The notes beneath the pieces were generated by a model that saw nothing but the letters and a program-made list of their open reading frames with translations, searched no databases and was not told where the DNA came from. From NCBI RefSeq assembly GCF_001465835.2, contig NZ_CP013661.2, forward strand, positions 1-64,000: a DNA stretch of 64,000 nt, in the 5' to 3' direction. How positions within the stretch are numbered: position 1 is the stretch's first letter; every line of letters starts with the position of its first letter. The DNA comes from Planococcus kocurii (lineage in GTDB: Bacteria; Bacillota; Bacilli; Bacillales_A; Planococcaceae). Made by a program: the position numbers and the translations under genes. This document shows positions 35,041 through 43,375 of the stretch, piece after piece.

Positions 35041-37143
35041 GTGAAGAATGACAATAACAACGCGGACACCTCCATACACAAAAAAATGCCATTATCAACT
35101 GAATGGTTGTACGAGGATTTGTTTGATGACATTGTTCAACAAATTCCCATCAGTCTGTATGTACTGAATGGTTCAACTTACTCCTACGTAAATCCATATT
35201 TCTGCAAATTAGTAGGCTATGAGGAAAAGGAAATTTTAAATGGCACAGTTACTTTAGAAAACTTAATTCACCCAGAAGATTTATCAATTATTCAAAAGCG
35301 AATATTTACTGAGTATGATAGTAAAGACGCTTTTGCACGTTACCGTGTAAGAATTTACAGAAGTGACGGTCAATTGCTTCATGTTGAAATCCATTCCACT
35401 AAAAAGAAATGGCAAGGTAAAAACGTGCTGTTTGGCACGGTGATCGACATTACAGCTGAAGTAACAGCCAATCTAAAATTAAAAGAAAAAGAAGAACGAC
35501 TTGATTCGCTCTTTACCTATAATCCAGATGCGATATTTACTTTTGATATGGAAGGAAATTTTCAATCAGCCAACCCGGGGTGCGAAATAATTTCGGGTTA
35601 CACCAAGGAAGAAATATTGCAACTGTCTTTCACTCCCTTTATCGTTTCAGAAGATTTACCAAAAGCCTTTTTTCACTTTCATAACGCGTTAAATGGAAAC
35701 GCGAGTACTTATGAAATTAGCATGATTCGAAAAGATGGAGAAACTAGAACCCTGCTGGTAACCAATTTTCCCATGAAGTCAGGTGGCCACATTGTAGGTG
35801 CTTATGGAATTGCGAAAGACATCACTGTTGAAACAGACTATAAAAAGCTGATGGAAGGAATGGGTTTTTTCGATCCCCTGACGCGTTTACCAAACCGTAC
35901 TTTGTTTGAAGATCATGTAAAACGGGCGTTAGAAAGCAAAGACTACAACAAAAAGAAACTTGCTGTGTTTTTCATTAACTTAGATCGATTTAAGTTGATC
36001 AACGATTCGTTCGGCCATCAGTTCGGCGACGAATTTTTAAAAGATGTTGCGCACCGGTTATCCGAAAGTATTGATCCAAGTTGTACGGTGGGACGATTTG
36101 CGGGCGATGAATTTGCAGTTCTGTTAAAAGGATTGGAACAACCTCAAGTTTTCCAACTAGCAGCGCGATTTAATGACGCATTAGCCAAACCTTTTGAAGC
36201 CTTTGGACATTCGGTCTCTATTACTGGGAGTATTGGGATAGCCTTTAGCAGCGGTCCCGATGAAAGTGTAGATGAGCTAATCAAGAAAGCGGACTCCGCG
36301 ATGAACTACACGAAAAAACATAAAATCGCACAGTATACGGTTTATTCTGAAGAACTGGACCAACAGTCAGTTTATCGACTAACCATTGAAAGAGAGTTGA
36401 AATCAGCTCTCACCAAACAAGAAATGTCACTTCATTATCAGCCCATCATCGATTTGAAAAATAATCGATTAAGTGCCATGGAAGCATTAATCCGCTGGAA
36501 CCACCCAGAACTTGGCTTTATCCCACCGGATTTCTTTATTCCGATTTCTGAAGAAACTGGCCAAATCGTATCACTGGGCAGATGGGTTCTCTATACAGCA
36601 TGCGCACAAAATAAAGCATGGCAAGATCAAGGTCACCCGCCGATTAAAATCTGTGTCAACATCTCGACGATCCAATTGCAACAACTCGATTTTGTGCAGA
36701 CCGTTATTGAGATTCTGGAAGAAACCGGACTAAACGCCAAATGGTTGGAACTCGAAGTAACGGAAAGCATTTTGTTGGTTGATACAGAACTGCTGAAAAA
36801 CAGTTTACACCAGTTAAAAGAACTGGGTGTATCGATGTCGATTGATGATTTTGGTACAGGCTTTACGTCCCTTAGTTATTTGAGGCAATTTTCATTTGAC
36901 CGCATCAAAATTGATCGCAGTTTTGTTGGGGACATTAGCAAAGACCTTAATGGTAAAGCCATTACAGCCACCATCATTTCGTTAGCACATACTTTAAATA
37001 TGACGGTCGTTGCAGAAGGCATTGAAGACGATACGCAATTAGCCTTTTTACAAGGCAAAAAATGCGATGAAGGCCAAGGATATTATTTTGGACGTCCCTT
37101 GCCTGCAGCGTTGCACGATTTGACCACGGTATATAAAAAATAA
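35041..37143 (+). CDS. PAS-PAS-GGDEF-EAL cyclic di-GMP protein
   Basis: A 701-residue cytoplasmic signalling protein: PAS 1 (about 25-140), PAS 2 (about 150-275), GGDEF (about 280-440) and EAL (about 450-695). The GGDEF motif reads AGDEF (354-358). The EAL domain looks catalytically complete: E481-A-L, the Asn in CVNIS, the Glu in LEVTES, D602-D603-F-GTG, K in IKIDRSF, E in VAEGIED and Q in EGQGYYFGRPL, so phosphodiesterase activity is likely. GTG at 35041 is 8 bases after AAGGAGG; TTG at 35038 is also possible. No transmembrane segment. Confidence 0.9.
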   Translation: MKNDNNNADTSIHKKMPLSTEWLYEDLFDDIVQQIPISLYVLNGSTYSYVNPYFCKLVGYEEKEILNGTVTLENLIHPEDLSIIQKRIFTEYDSKDAFARYRVRIYRSDGQLLHVEIHSTKKKWQGKNVLFGTVIDITAEVTANLKLKEKEERLDSLFTYNPDAIFTFDMEGNFQSANPGCEIISGYTKEEILQLSFTPFIVSEDLPKAFFHFHNALNGNASTYEISMIRKDGETRTLLVTNFPMKSGGHIVGAYGIAKDITVETDYKKLMEGMGFFDPLTRLPNRTLFEDHVKRALESKDYNKKKLAVFFINLDRFKLINDSFGHQFGDEFLKDVAHRLSESIDPSCTVGRFAGDEFAVLLKGLEQPQVFQLAARFNDALAKPFEAFGHSVSITGSIGIAFSSGPDESVDELIKKADSAMNYTKKHKIAQYTVYSEELDQQSVYRLTIERELKSALTKQEMSLHYQPIIDLKNNRLSAMEALIRWNHPELGFIPPDFFIPISEETGQIVSLGRWVLYTACAQNKAWQDQGHPPIKICVNISTIQLQQLDFVQTVIEILEETGLNAKWLELEVTESILLVDTELLKNSLHQLKELGVSMSIDDFGTGFTSLSYLRQFSFDRIKIDRSFVGDISKDLNGKAITATIISLAHTLNMTVVAEGIEDDTQLAFLQGKKCDEGQGYYFGRPLPAALHDLTTVYKK

Positions 37144-37150
37144 CAAAAAT

Positions 37151-37186
37151 AAAAAAGCGAATGATTATCTTCGTTCCGCTTTTTTA
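37151..37186. terminator. Bidirectional terminator after the GGDEF-EAL gene
   Basis: AAAAAAGCG pairs with CGCTTTTTT around a larger internal loop; it serves both this gene and the convergent oxidase gene. Confidence 0.75.
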
Positions 37187-37194
37187 TTTTGAAT

Positions 37195-38796
37195 TTAAGA
37201 AGGTGGTGTGCTGTCTTCTACAAACACGTCGATAATCACCGGTTTCCGGCTAACTTTCGCTTTTGTCAGTGCTTGTCTCAGCTCATCCCGGTTTTTAGCG
37301 GCATACCCTTCTCCGCCGCATGCATGAGCAAAGACGGCAAAGTCGATATTTGCTAAATCTACTTGGGTTGATTTGTTGCCTATTTCTTGTTGTTCATGTT
37401 CAATCAATTGGAGTTTTTGGTTATTAAAAACGACGAGAATCATCGGTAAGTTGTATTTAACTGCCGTGACGAAGTCTTGCATGCCCATTGAAAAACCGCC
37501 ATCCCCGAGTAAAGCCACAACTTGCTTGTCGGGAAACGCCAGCTTCCCTGCAATGGCACCTGGAAGGCCGCACCCCATCGTCCCGAGCCACGCCGACACC
37601 ACGAGTTGTTGATTGTTTAGTTGCAAATAGCGTGCTGCCCACAACGTAATACTGCCAACATCGAGTGAGACGATGGCGTCCTCTTGTAAAATGCGTTGCA
37701 CCTCCGCTATGACTTGCTGCGGCTGCAATTGCTGAGTTTCTGTATTCATATCCTGTTGCAACGTGTCATGCCACCGTTCACGCTTTTGCTGGTACGCTAA
37801 AAGAAAGGCATCTTCTTTTTCCATTAGTCTGGCAGTCAACCAAGTAGCAGTTGGTGCCAGTTCGCCCACTAGTCCAAGCAACACCGGATAATACTTGCCG
37901 ATTACTTTCGGATCTGTATCAATTTGAATAGCAGCTACATCTGCAGGCAAATAATCTCGGTATGGAAAAGCAGTACCTGCTAGGATCAGTAAGTCTGTTT
38001 CTTGCATAGCCTGTTCAGCCGGATCAGTGCCCAACTTCCCCAATTGACCGAGATTATGTGGGTGGTTGTCCGGTATGATGCCTTTCGCTGGAAAAGAAGC
38101 AATTAATGGCGCTTTCAGCTTTTCTGCTAATGCCAATACTTCCGCTGTTCCCCCTTTTGCCCCTTTACCAGCCAATATCACGGGTTTTTTCGCAGCATTT
38201 AGCAATTTTAATGCGTCTTGTAAGTCTTCTTCAGAAGCTCGTATATTCGGTTTAGAAAAAATAGCGGACGTAAGTGGTTTTTCATGTTTGATTTTTGTGC
38301 TAAACAAATCACCTGAAACAATCAATACTGCAGGTCCTTTTTCAGCGTAGGCAGTACGAATCGCTTGATTCAGCATATCCGGTAGTTGTTCTGCGCGCTG
38401 AACGTGCCGATTATAAACAGCAACTTCCTCAAACAGAGAATCCATTTTAAGCTCTTGAAACGTATCTGTTCCGACCAACTGACTATCGACCTGTCCAACG
38501 ATGGCTAGCATGGGTGTTTTGTCTTTTTGCGCATCGTATAGCCCGTTTAACAGATGAACCGCTCCGGGACCTGCAATAGACAAGCAAACGCCGATGTTTC
38601 CCGTCAATTTGGAAAGAGCGGCTGCTGCTAATGCACCGGTTTCTTCGTGCCGAACTTGGATAAAACGAATGCTTTCTTCTTTTCGCAATTCTTCCATCAA
38701 TTCATTGATCGAGTCTCCGGGCATCCCGTAAATGTGATTTACTTTCCACTCTTTCAGCAATTCAGTGACATAACTCCCAGCTGTTTTGTCGAACAT
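37195..38796 (-). CDS. Thiamine-diphosphate-dependent pyruvate oxidase (YdaP type)
   Basis: A 533-residue ThDP enzyme. N-terminal Pyr domain has the catalytic Glu in VRHEETGALAAAA, the middle FAD/NAD-like domain contains PVILAGKGA, and the C-terminal PP domain has the ThDP/Mg signature GDGGFSMGMQD...FNN. Sequence style (KLQLIEHEQQE) resembles YdaP/PoxB, which oxidise pyruvate to acetate or acetyl phosphate plus CO2. Acetolactate synthase is less likely. The C-terminus is shorter than B. subtilis YdaP. A sigma-B-like promoter upstream fits its known membership of the general stress regulon. Confidence 0.85.
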   Translation of the reverse strand: MFDKTAGSYVTELLKEWKVNHIYGMPGDSINELMEELRKEESIRFIQVRHEETGALAAAALSKLTGNIGVCLSIAGPGAVHLLNGLYDAQKDKTPMLAIVGQVDSQLVGTDTFQELKMDSLFEEVAVYNRHVQRAEQLPDMLNQAIRTAYAEKGPAVLIVSGDLFSTKIKHEKPLTSAIFSKPNIRASEEDLQDALKLLNAAKKPVILAGKGAKGGTAEVLALAEKLKAPLIASFPAKGIIPDNHPHNLGQLGKLGTDPAEQAMQETDLLILAGTAFPYRDYLPADVAAIQIDTDPKVIGKYYPVLLGLVGELAPTATWLTARLMEKEDAFLLAYQQKRERWHDTLQQDMNTETQQLQPQQVIAEVQRILQEDAIVSLDVGSITLWAARYLQLNNQQLVVSAWLGTMGCGLPGAIAGKLAFPDKQVVALLGDGGFSMGMQDFVTAVKYNLPMILVVFNNQKLQLIEHEQQEIGNKSTQVDLANIDFAVFAHACGGEGYAAKNRDELRQALTKAKVSRKPVIIDVFVEDSTPPS

Positions 38797-38842
38797 GAAT
38801 ATCCCTCGCTCTCTACTGTTGACACAAGCTTATTTGTTCCTT

Positions 38843-38868
38843 ATACCTCGCGTTAGGAAATGGTAAAC
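38843..38868 (-). promoter_or_regulatory. Sigma-B-type promoter of the pyruvate oxidase gene
   Basis: On the minus strand GTTTAC (38863-38868), a 14-bp spacer and AGGTAT (38843-38848) match the sigma-B consensus GTTTAA-N12-15-GGGTAT at 10 of 12 positions, 47 bases upstream of the start. Confidence 0.65.
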
Positions 38869-38957
38869 AAAAAAGACGCTTTAAATTGCGAGTAGCAACA
38901 AAAGAGTCTTCCAATTAACACCCAAGATATTTGAATACTCATTTTATTTATGAAAAT

Positions 38958-38998
38958 AAAAAACAAGAGCGAGATTAACTTTCCTCTGCTCTTGTTTC
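38958..38998 (-). terminator. Terminator of the Bcr/CflA transporter gene
   Basis: AAACAAGAGC and GCTCTTGTTT form the stem; on the minus strand a T run follows. Confidence 0.8.
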
Positions 38999-39001
38999 TC
39001 A

Positions 39002-40210
39002 TTATTGTTTGACTTGCTGTCGATGCCCAGTTAAAAAGAAAAAGGCAATCGTTCCGAGTACAGACGTTCCAAATAAAATAGCGCCCATTGGAACCGCAGA
39101 GGTTTCATTGATTCCGACGAGCGGTGACACAAGCGACCCAATAACTAAAGGCAACATGCCCACAACGGCACTTGCACTCCCTGCTCGGTGTCCTTGTCCT
39201 TTCATCGCCAGCGTAAACGAACTCGTAAAGATCATGCCAATCGCAATCATGTAAATAAAAATGGAAATCACAAGTGTTGCGAGTGGCCCTTGGATGAGTG
39301 TCATCATCAGCAGCACAAACGTAGCACTCACGGCGACCACGACAGCTCCTTGCAACAAACGGTGCTCAGAAACACTGCCACCAAACTTTCCGATAATGAA
39401 ACTGCCCAGAATCATAGCAATGCCGTTAATGCCAAACAACACACTAAACGTTTGAGGCGACACACCGTAAATTTCTTGGTAGACAAAAGGCGTCCCGGCA
39501 ACATAGGCAAAGCTTCCCCCGTGAATTAGTCCGACCACAAGCGCGTAGCCAATAAAGGGACGTTCCTTAAACAAACTGGCCATTGTCCGAACCGAATGAC
39601 CGATGGAACTTGGCACGCGTTGTTCAGGCGGCAAAGTTTCCGGTAAGCGCAAAATCACCACAATCACCATGATTACACCTAGTAAACCAAGGAAATAAAA
39701 TATTGTTTCCCAGCCAGCAAACGGCAACGCCAAAATGGCACCCCCTGCAATAGGAGCAGCCATAGGAGCAACTGCATTAATCACCATCAATAACGCAAAA
39801 AACTTGGTCATTTCTCGTCCTGTGAACACATCGCTCACGACCGCTCTCGACAACACAACACCACCCGATGCAGTAAATCCTTGAACAAAACGAGCCGCAA
39901 CCAATGTTTCAATGTTCGGAGCAAGGGCACAGAGCACGGAGGCGAGTGCAAACAAAATGACGGAAACAATGAGTGGCTTTCGTCTCCCTACCGCGTCACT
40001 AAAAGGCCCAACGACGATTTGCCCAGCCGCGAGTCCAATTAAACACGCAGTCAAACTAAGTTGAACTAACGACACGTGCGCGTCTAGTTCATCTGCAATC
40101 GCTGGAAACGCCGGTAAGTACATATCAATGTTCAATGGCGCTAATATGCCGAGCATACTTAAAATCAATGCCAGCCCGAGCCGTTTTCTTCCTGTTGGGT
40201 TTTGCATCAT
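39002..40210 (-). CDS. Bcr/CflA-family drug:H+ antiporter (MFS)
   Basis: A 402-residue, 12-TM transporter of the DHA1 Bcr/CflA group: NIDMYLPAFPAIADEL opens TM1, motif A is GPFSDAVGRRKPLI, motif C-like GGVVLSRAVVSDVF follows. These proteins export bicyclomycin, chloramphenicol and other drugs. Start is set at ATG 40210, 10 bases after AAAGGGG; a longer reading from 40270 has no ribosome site. Single gene. Drug range unknown. Confidence 0.85.
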   Translation of the reverse strand: MMQNPTGRKRLGLALILSMLGILAPLNIDMYLPAFPAIADELDAHVSLVQLSLTACLIGLAAGQIVVGPFSDAVGRRKPLIVSVILFALASVLCALAPNIETLVAARFVQGFTASGGVVLSRAVVSDVFTGREMTKFFALLMVINAVAPMAAPIAGGAILALPFAGWETIFYFLGLLGVIMVIVVILRLPETLPPEQRVPSSIGHSVRTMASLFKERPFIGYALVVGLIHGGSFAYVAGTPFVYQEIYGVSPQTFSVLFGINGIAMILGSFIIGKFGGSVSEHRLLQGAVVVAVSATFVLLMMTLIQGPLATLVISIFIYMIAIGMIFTSSFTLAMKGQGHRAGSASAVVGMLPLVIGSLVSPLVGINETSAVPMGAILFGTSVLGTIAFFFLTGHRQQVKQ

Positions 40211-40329
40211 CTTTTGAAAACCCCTTTCACTTCTCTCTATATCCTTCATTACTATACAGCATTTTTTCACAAGATGGCAGTAGCTACGTAGAAGATACTT
40301 GCTGTTTCCATCTATTTTTTTCTAAAATT

Positions 40330-40364
40330 CAAAGACCGCAGTTCAACTGGAACTGCGGTCTTTG
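40330..40364. repeat. Perfect 15-bp inverted repeat
   Basis: The arms at 40330-40344 and 40350-40364 are exact complements around a 5-base loop. No T run follows on either strand, so it is either a poor terminator, for the decayed Nudix gene, or an mRNA-stabilising hairpin. Confidence 0.6.
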
Positions 40365-40487
40365 TGTATTGATTGCACTTTTGTTCAGCCACTTGAGTAG
40401 TTCTTTAGTTGCTATGTTGTGAATTTAATAGTATATCCTTAAGTAGATAACTACATTTATAATAAAAACCCATACTTTCTTTTTCAT

Positions 40488-40949
40488 TTAGTTTATATCC
40501 CCTAAATACACAACATTTTTCTGATTCTCTGCAAACTGCTGGATCGGTAACCGAATCCCTTTCGGATATATACGGTACTCCTGTAATTTAGCAATTGCTA
40601 TCCACTCACTACCGATTTGATGAGAATCAGGATTAGACGGCACAATCATTTCTACCGGTTGAGCATCGATTGTACAAACAAAATAAAATTCAATTTGGTG
40701 AACGTCTCAATCATGCGCATGTTCATGGTTTTTTCCTACGTATTCGCGTATATGTAACAGTTCTCCCACTGTAACTTGGTACCCTATTTCTTCTAAGCAT
40801 TCTCGTTTAATGGTTTGGACTAGTACTTCTCCGTGCTCTTGTCCCCCACCAGGAAACAAATAAAAGATGCCTTCTGCGTCTCTATTTTTCGTCAGTAGCA
40901 CGTGACCTTCTTTTTGTATCACGGCTTTGGCTGAATTTCGTATATGCAT
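40488..40949 (-). pseudogene. Nudix hydrolase gene broken by an in-frame TGA
   Basis: One reading frame of 154 codons from ATG 40949 to TAA 40488 with a single internal TGA at 40707-40709. Before the stop is a complete Nudix box ([21 protein letters not shown] plus IG); after it the same frame continues with typical Nudix strands (DVHQIEFYFVCTID, GSEWIAIAKL). GGAGGAGC precedes the ATG. A CGA-to-TGA change would explain the stop. A truncated 80-residue product retains the catalytic box but probably does not fold. Confidence 0.85.
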
Positions 40950-41200
40950 GTTACAAGCTCCTCCGTTTTGAAATACTTATTATCAAAATTCATTTTCTTC
41001 TTTAAACTAAATTTGAAGATTTCTTGACGAAACAGGGTCGAAAGCCGCCACGTTTCATCACCAAACTTAAACAAAGGATGCAACAGTTCAATGGTCATAT
41101 GATTGTGAAACAGTTTTAACAAAGTGTTTTTTTCAAGTTCATGTCCGATCGTCATCATGCCGACAGCTTGTGGACCAAATAGCATGATAAACTTCATCAT
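40919..41200 (-). pseudogene. Remnant of a P-loop kinase (shikimate-kinase-like) gene
   Basis: The first 65 residues resemble a Bacillales P-loop kinase-like family (KFIMLFGPQAVG then HELEKNTLLKLFHNHMTIELL), then the similarity ends and the frame runs on into the leader and start of the Nudix gene. The rest of the kinase (about 100 residues) is missing. The Walker A reads GPQAVGMMT with Met where the essential Lys is expected. GGAGGATATG start signals survive. Deletion and point decay both happened; probably non-functional. Confidence 0.7.
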
Positions 41201-41238
41201 ATCCTCCTATCGAGTAGTAAAGAGGTTGTTTAACTAAA

Positions 41239-42156
41239 TCACGCGCCAGCTTGGTCAAATTGCTGGGAGCGATTGGCTTTTTGTTTCTTGGATTCCTGCA
41301 CAATGATGACCGAGCTGATCACCATAATCATCCCTACGTATTGCCACGTTGATAACGTTTCATTAAAAATAAAGAACCCTACGACTGAAGCGACGACAGG
41401 TTCAATCGTTGCAATAATTGAGGCGCGGCTTGACTCGACAAATTGCAGACCTTTTGTGTAGAAAATAAATGGCAACATGGTCGAAAGAAAGCCAAGTCCA
41501 ATTACCAGTCCAAGTACTTTTAAATCCGTCAAAGTAGAAAGTTTCGAACCTAATCCACTAAAAGGAACAATAGCCACGGTCGCGAAGAGAAACGTGTATA
41601 CCGTAACGGTTAACGAGTCATATTTTGATAAGGCTGCTTTTCCGAATATGCTGTAGAGGGCATAGAAAAATCCTGATCCTAGTCCAAGAATTAATCCATA
41701 AAGTGAAATGGATGTGGTAGAACTAGAAAAGATTCCAATAACAAGCGAGCACCCTATTAACGTAACGAGGAGGGCCGTAAGTTTGCGAGCGGTTAATGCT
41801 TCTTTAAAGAAGATTCGCGATAAAATCGTCACGAATGCCGGGGCTGTATACAGCAAAATAAAGGCAATCGAAATGGAAGACTCTTTCATCGAACTAAACA
41901 AACACCAATTAAAGAGAACAATACTAATAATACCGGTACCTATGAAATACCTAGAATCCTTCACCTTTATTTTGAACAACTTCCGATTTTTCATCAAAAC
42001 ATAAGGAACCATAAAGATGGATGCCGTTAACACACGCACAGCGACAACTTCTAGTGGCGTAAACCCTACTTCATAAAGGTAAGTGACAAAAACCCCGATA
42101 ACGCCCCATAGTGAAGCACCGATTGCAATAAGTAGCCACGCTGATTTATTTTCCAC
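41239..42156 (-). CDS. EamA/DMT-family transporter
   Basis: A 305-residue protein with ten membrane helices in two EamA repeats (about 10-140 and 150-290). Typical segments: GASLWGVIGVF, LLYTAPAFVTILSRIFFKEAL, and IEPVVASVVGFFIFNETLS. Members export amino acids, metabolites or drugs; nothing points to a specific one. GTG start after GGAGGGATAGG. Single gene following the decayed pair on the same strand. Confidence 0.88.
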   Translation of the reverse strand: MENKSAWLLIAIGASLWGVIGVFVTYLYEVGFTPLEVVAVRVLTASIFMVPYVLMKNRKLFKIKVKDSRYFIGTGIISIVLFNWCLFSSMKESSISIAFILLYTAPAFVTILSRIFFKEALTARKLTALLVTLIGCSLVIGIFSSSTTSISLYGLILGLGSGFFYALYSIFGKAALSKYDSLTVTVYTFLFATVAIVPFSGLGSKLSTLTDLKVLGLVIGLGFLSTMLPFIFYTKGLQFVESSRASIIATIEPVVASVVGFFIFNETLSTWQYVGMIMVISSVIIVQESKKQKANRSQQFDQAGA

Positions 42157-42323
42157 CCTATCCCTCCTACCTATAATCCATTTATCCTACCACAGGACTT
42201 GTTACCTCATCAAAAACATATTTGGATGAAAGTACATTTTATTTGTTCTAGTCAGATACCTTTTTAGCATTAAATAGTTCCGACTAGAAGGTATCGTGGC
42301 TTTAACCATCAATTTCTCCATAT

Positions 42324-42375
42324 AAAAACAGCATCTCCATTGTAGTTGTGTCTACCAATGGAGGTGCTGTTTTTT
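42324..42375 (-). terminator. Terminator of the carrier-MBOAT-SGNH operon
   Basis: A long stem of about 21 bp (AAAACAGCATCTCCATTG and TAG with CTA and CAATGGAGGTGCTGTTTT) followed by T residues on the minus strand, just after the SGNH gene. Confidence 0.9.
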
Positions 42376-42388
42376 AATAATAAATAGC

Positions 42389-43300
42389 TCAGAAATACCC
42401 TAAACGCTTGAGCTCTTCGTAAACAATCCAAGAATATTTTTTTCTTCCTTCACTATTCAAATGGTCGGAATCGATAAAATACGCTTTGTTGTCTGTGAAA
42501 CGTTCGTCGTTCATATAATTTAAAAAAGGGACATTTGTTTCAAGCGTGTTTAAATACTGAAAAACAAGTCGATTCATGATTTCTTCATCGAAATGTTCTT
42601 GGTACGTCTTGTGTACGGGCTCCATAGTTAGAATGACTTCGTAGCCCTGCTCTTGACAATATTCCAATATTTCTTTTAACTGCTCTAGGTTTTGTTCCAT
42701 GTAATTATGCTCAATTGCTTTTCTATATTGCTCTTCTACGTATTCGGTTTTTCTTTCTGCATAATTTTCGCCATTATTTGCCCAAGATTGATGAGAAGTC
42801 CATTTAAGGCCTTTCCATTTGCTTGAGAGCGCAGAAGTAAAATTGTCACTATTTGTGCCTGGAAAATACATATACTTATAATAATCCAACAATCGAAACG
42901 ATTCAATTTGCTTACGATCTAAAATTTCATAATAACGTCCTTCGTCTACATCCTCGTTCTCACTATTTATGAACGTCATTTGAGAAATGGATACTATGAC
43001 AACTCCATCCGATTTCAAATACTCACCATACTCTTTCAATAATTTAAAATCGTATTCGAGCGCCTGACCAGGAAGAGCTAAATCCAAATGAGCCAAACCC
43101 GTTGGCTTAAAATAATAACCATACATGGAATGAGAGGCACCTAAATTGATGACGTCAACGGGATAAGGATCTTTCTTAAACGTCAGGATATCCTCGTTGA
43201 TGTTGTAACTCCGAGACTGCTTGACAAAGTTATTGACTGGTATAAACAGCAGTAAAGCCACAATGATGATACTAGTTAACTTAATGAATAAACGGCCCAT
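42389..43300 (-). CDS. Membrane-anchored SGNH-type acyltransferase/esterase-like protein
   Basis: A 303-residue protein with one N-terminal membrane anchor (about 6-24) and an extracellular domain. GASHS at 54-58 suggests the nucleophile Ser56 and SDHLNSEGR near residue 285 supplies the Asp/His pair of an SGNH hydrolase, as in AlgJ/AlgX/PatB partners of MBOAT proteins. It is not a normal DltD. ATG at 43300 follows GAAAGGA by 8 bases. Last gene of the Fur-box operon, 75 bp after the MBOAT gene; it probably hands the acyl group to an external acceptor. Confidence 0.75.
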   Translation of the reverse strand: MGRLFIKLTSIIIVALLLFIPVNNFVKQSRSYNINEDILTFKKDPYPVDVINLGASHSMYGYYFKPTGLAHLDLALPGQALEYDFKLLKEYGEYLKSDGVVIVSISQMTFINSENEDVDEGRYYEILDRKQIESFRLLDYYKYMYFPGTNSDNFTSALSSKWKGLKWTSHQSWANNGENYAERKTEYVEEQYRKAIEHNYMEQNLEQLKEILEYCQEQGYEVILTMEPVHKTYQEHFDEEIMNRLVFQYLNTLETNVPFLNYMNDERFTDNKAYFIDSDHLNSEGRKKYSWIVYEELKRLGYF

Positions 43301-43375
43301 GGCAAATCCTTTCAATCTTGTCCTCTTTTTACTAAACTGATAGTCTGGCACGCACATGAGTCCGTTTGTTTATGA

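Noticed and set aside
37195..38796. Acetolactate synthase large subunit
   Set aside because: Catalytic region and neighbours resemble YdaP/PoxB; no small subunit gene follows and the promoter is of stress type.
40330..40364. Standard Rho-independent terminator
   Set aside because: The 15-bp stem is perfect but no T run follows on either strand.
40707..40709. TGA in the Nudix gene read as selenocysteine
   Set aside because: No Sec insertion hairpin is evident, the position is outside the catalytic box, and the neighbouring gene is also decayed, so a nonsense mutation is simpler.
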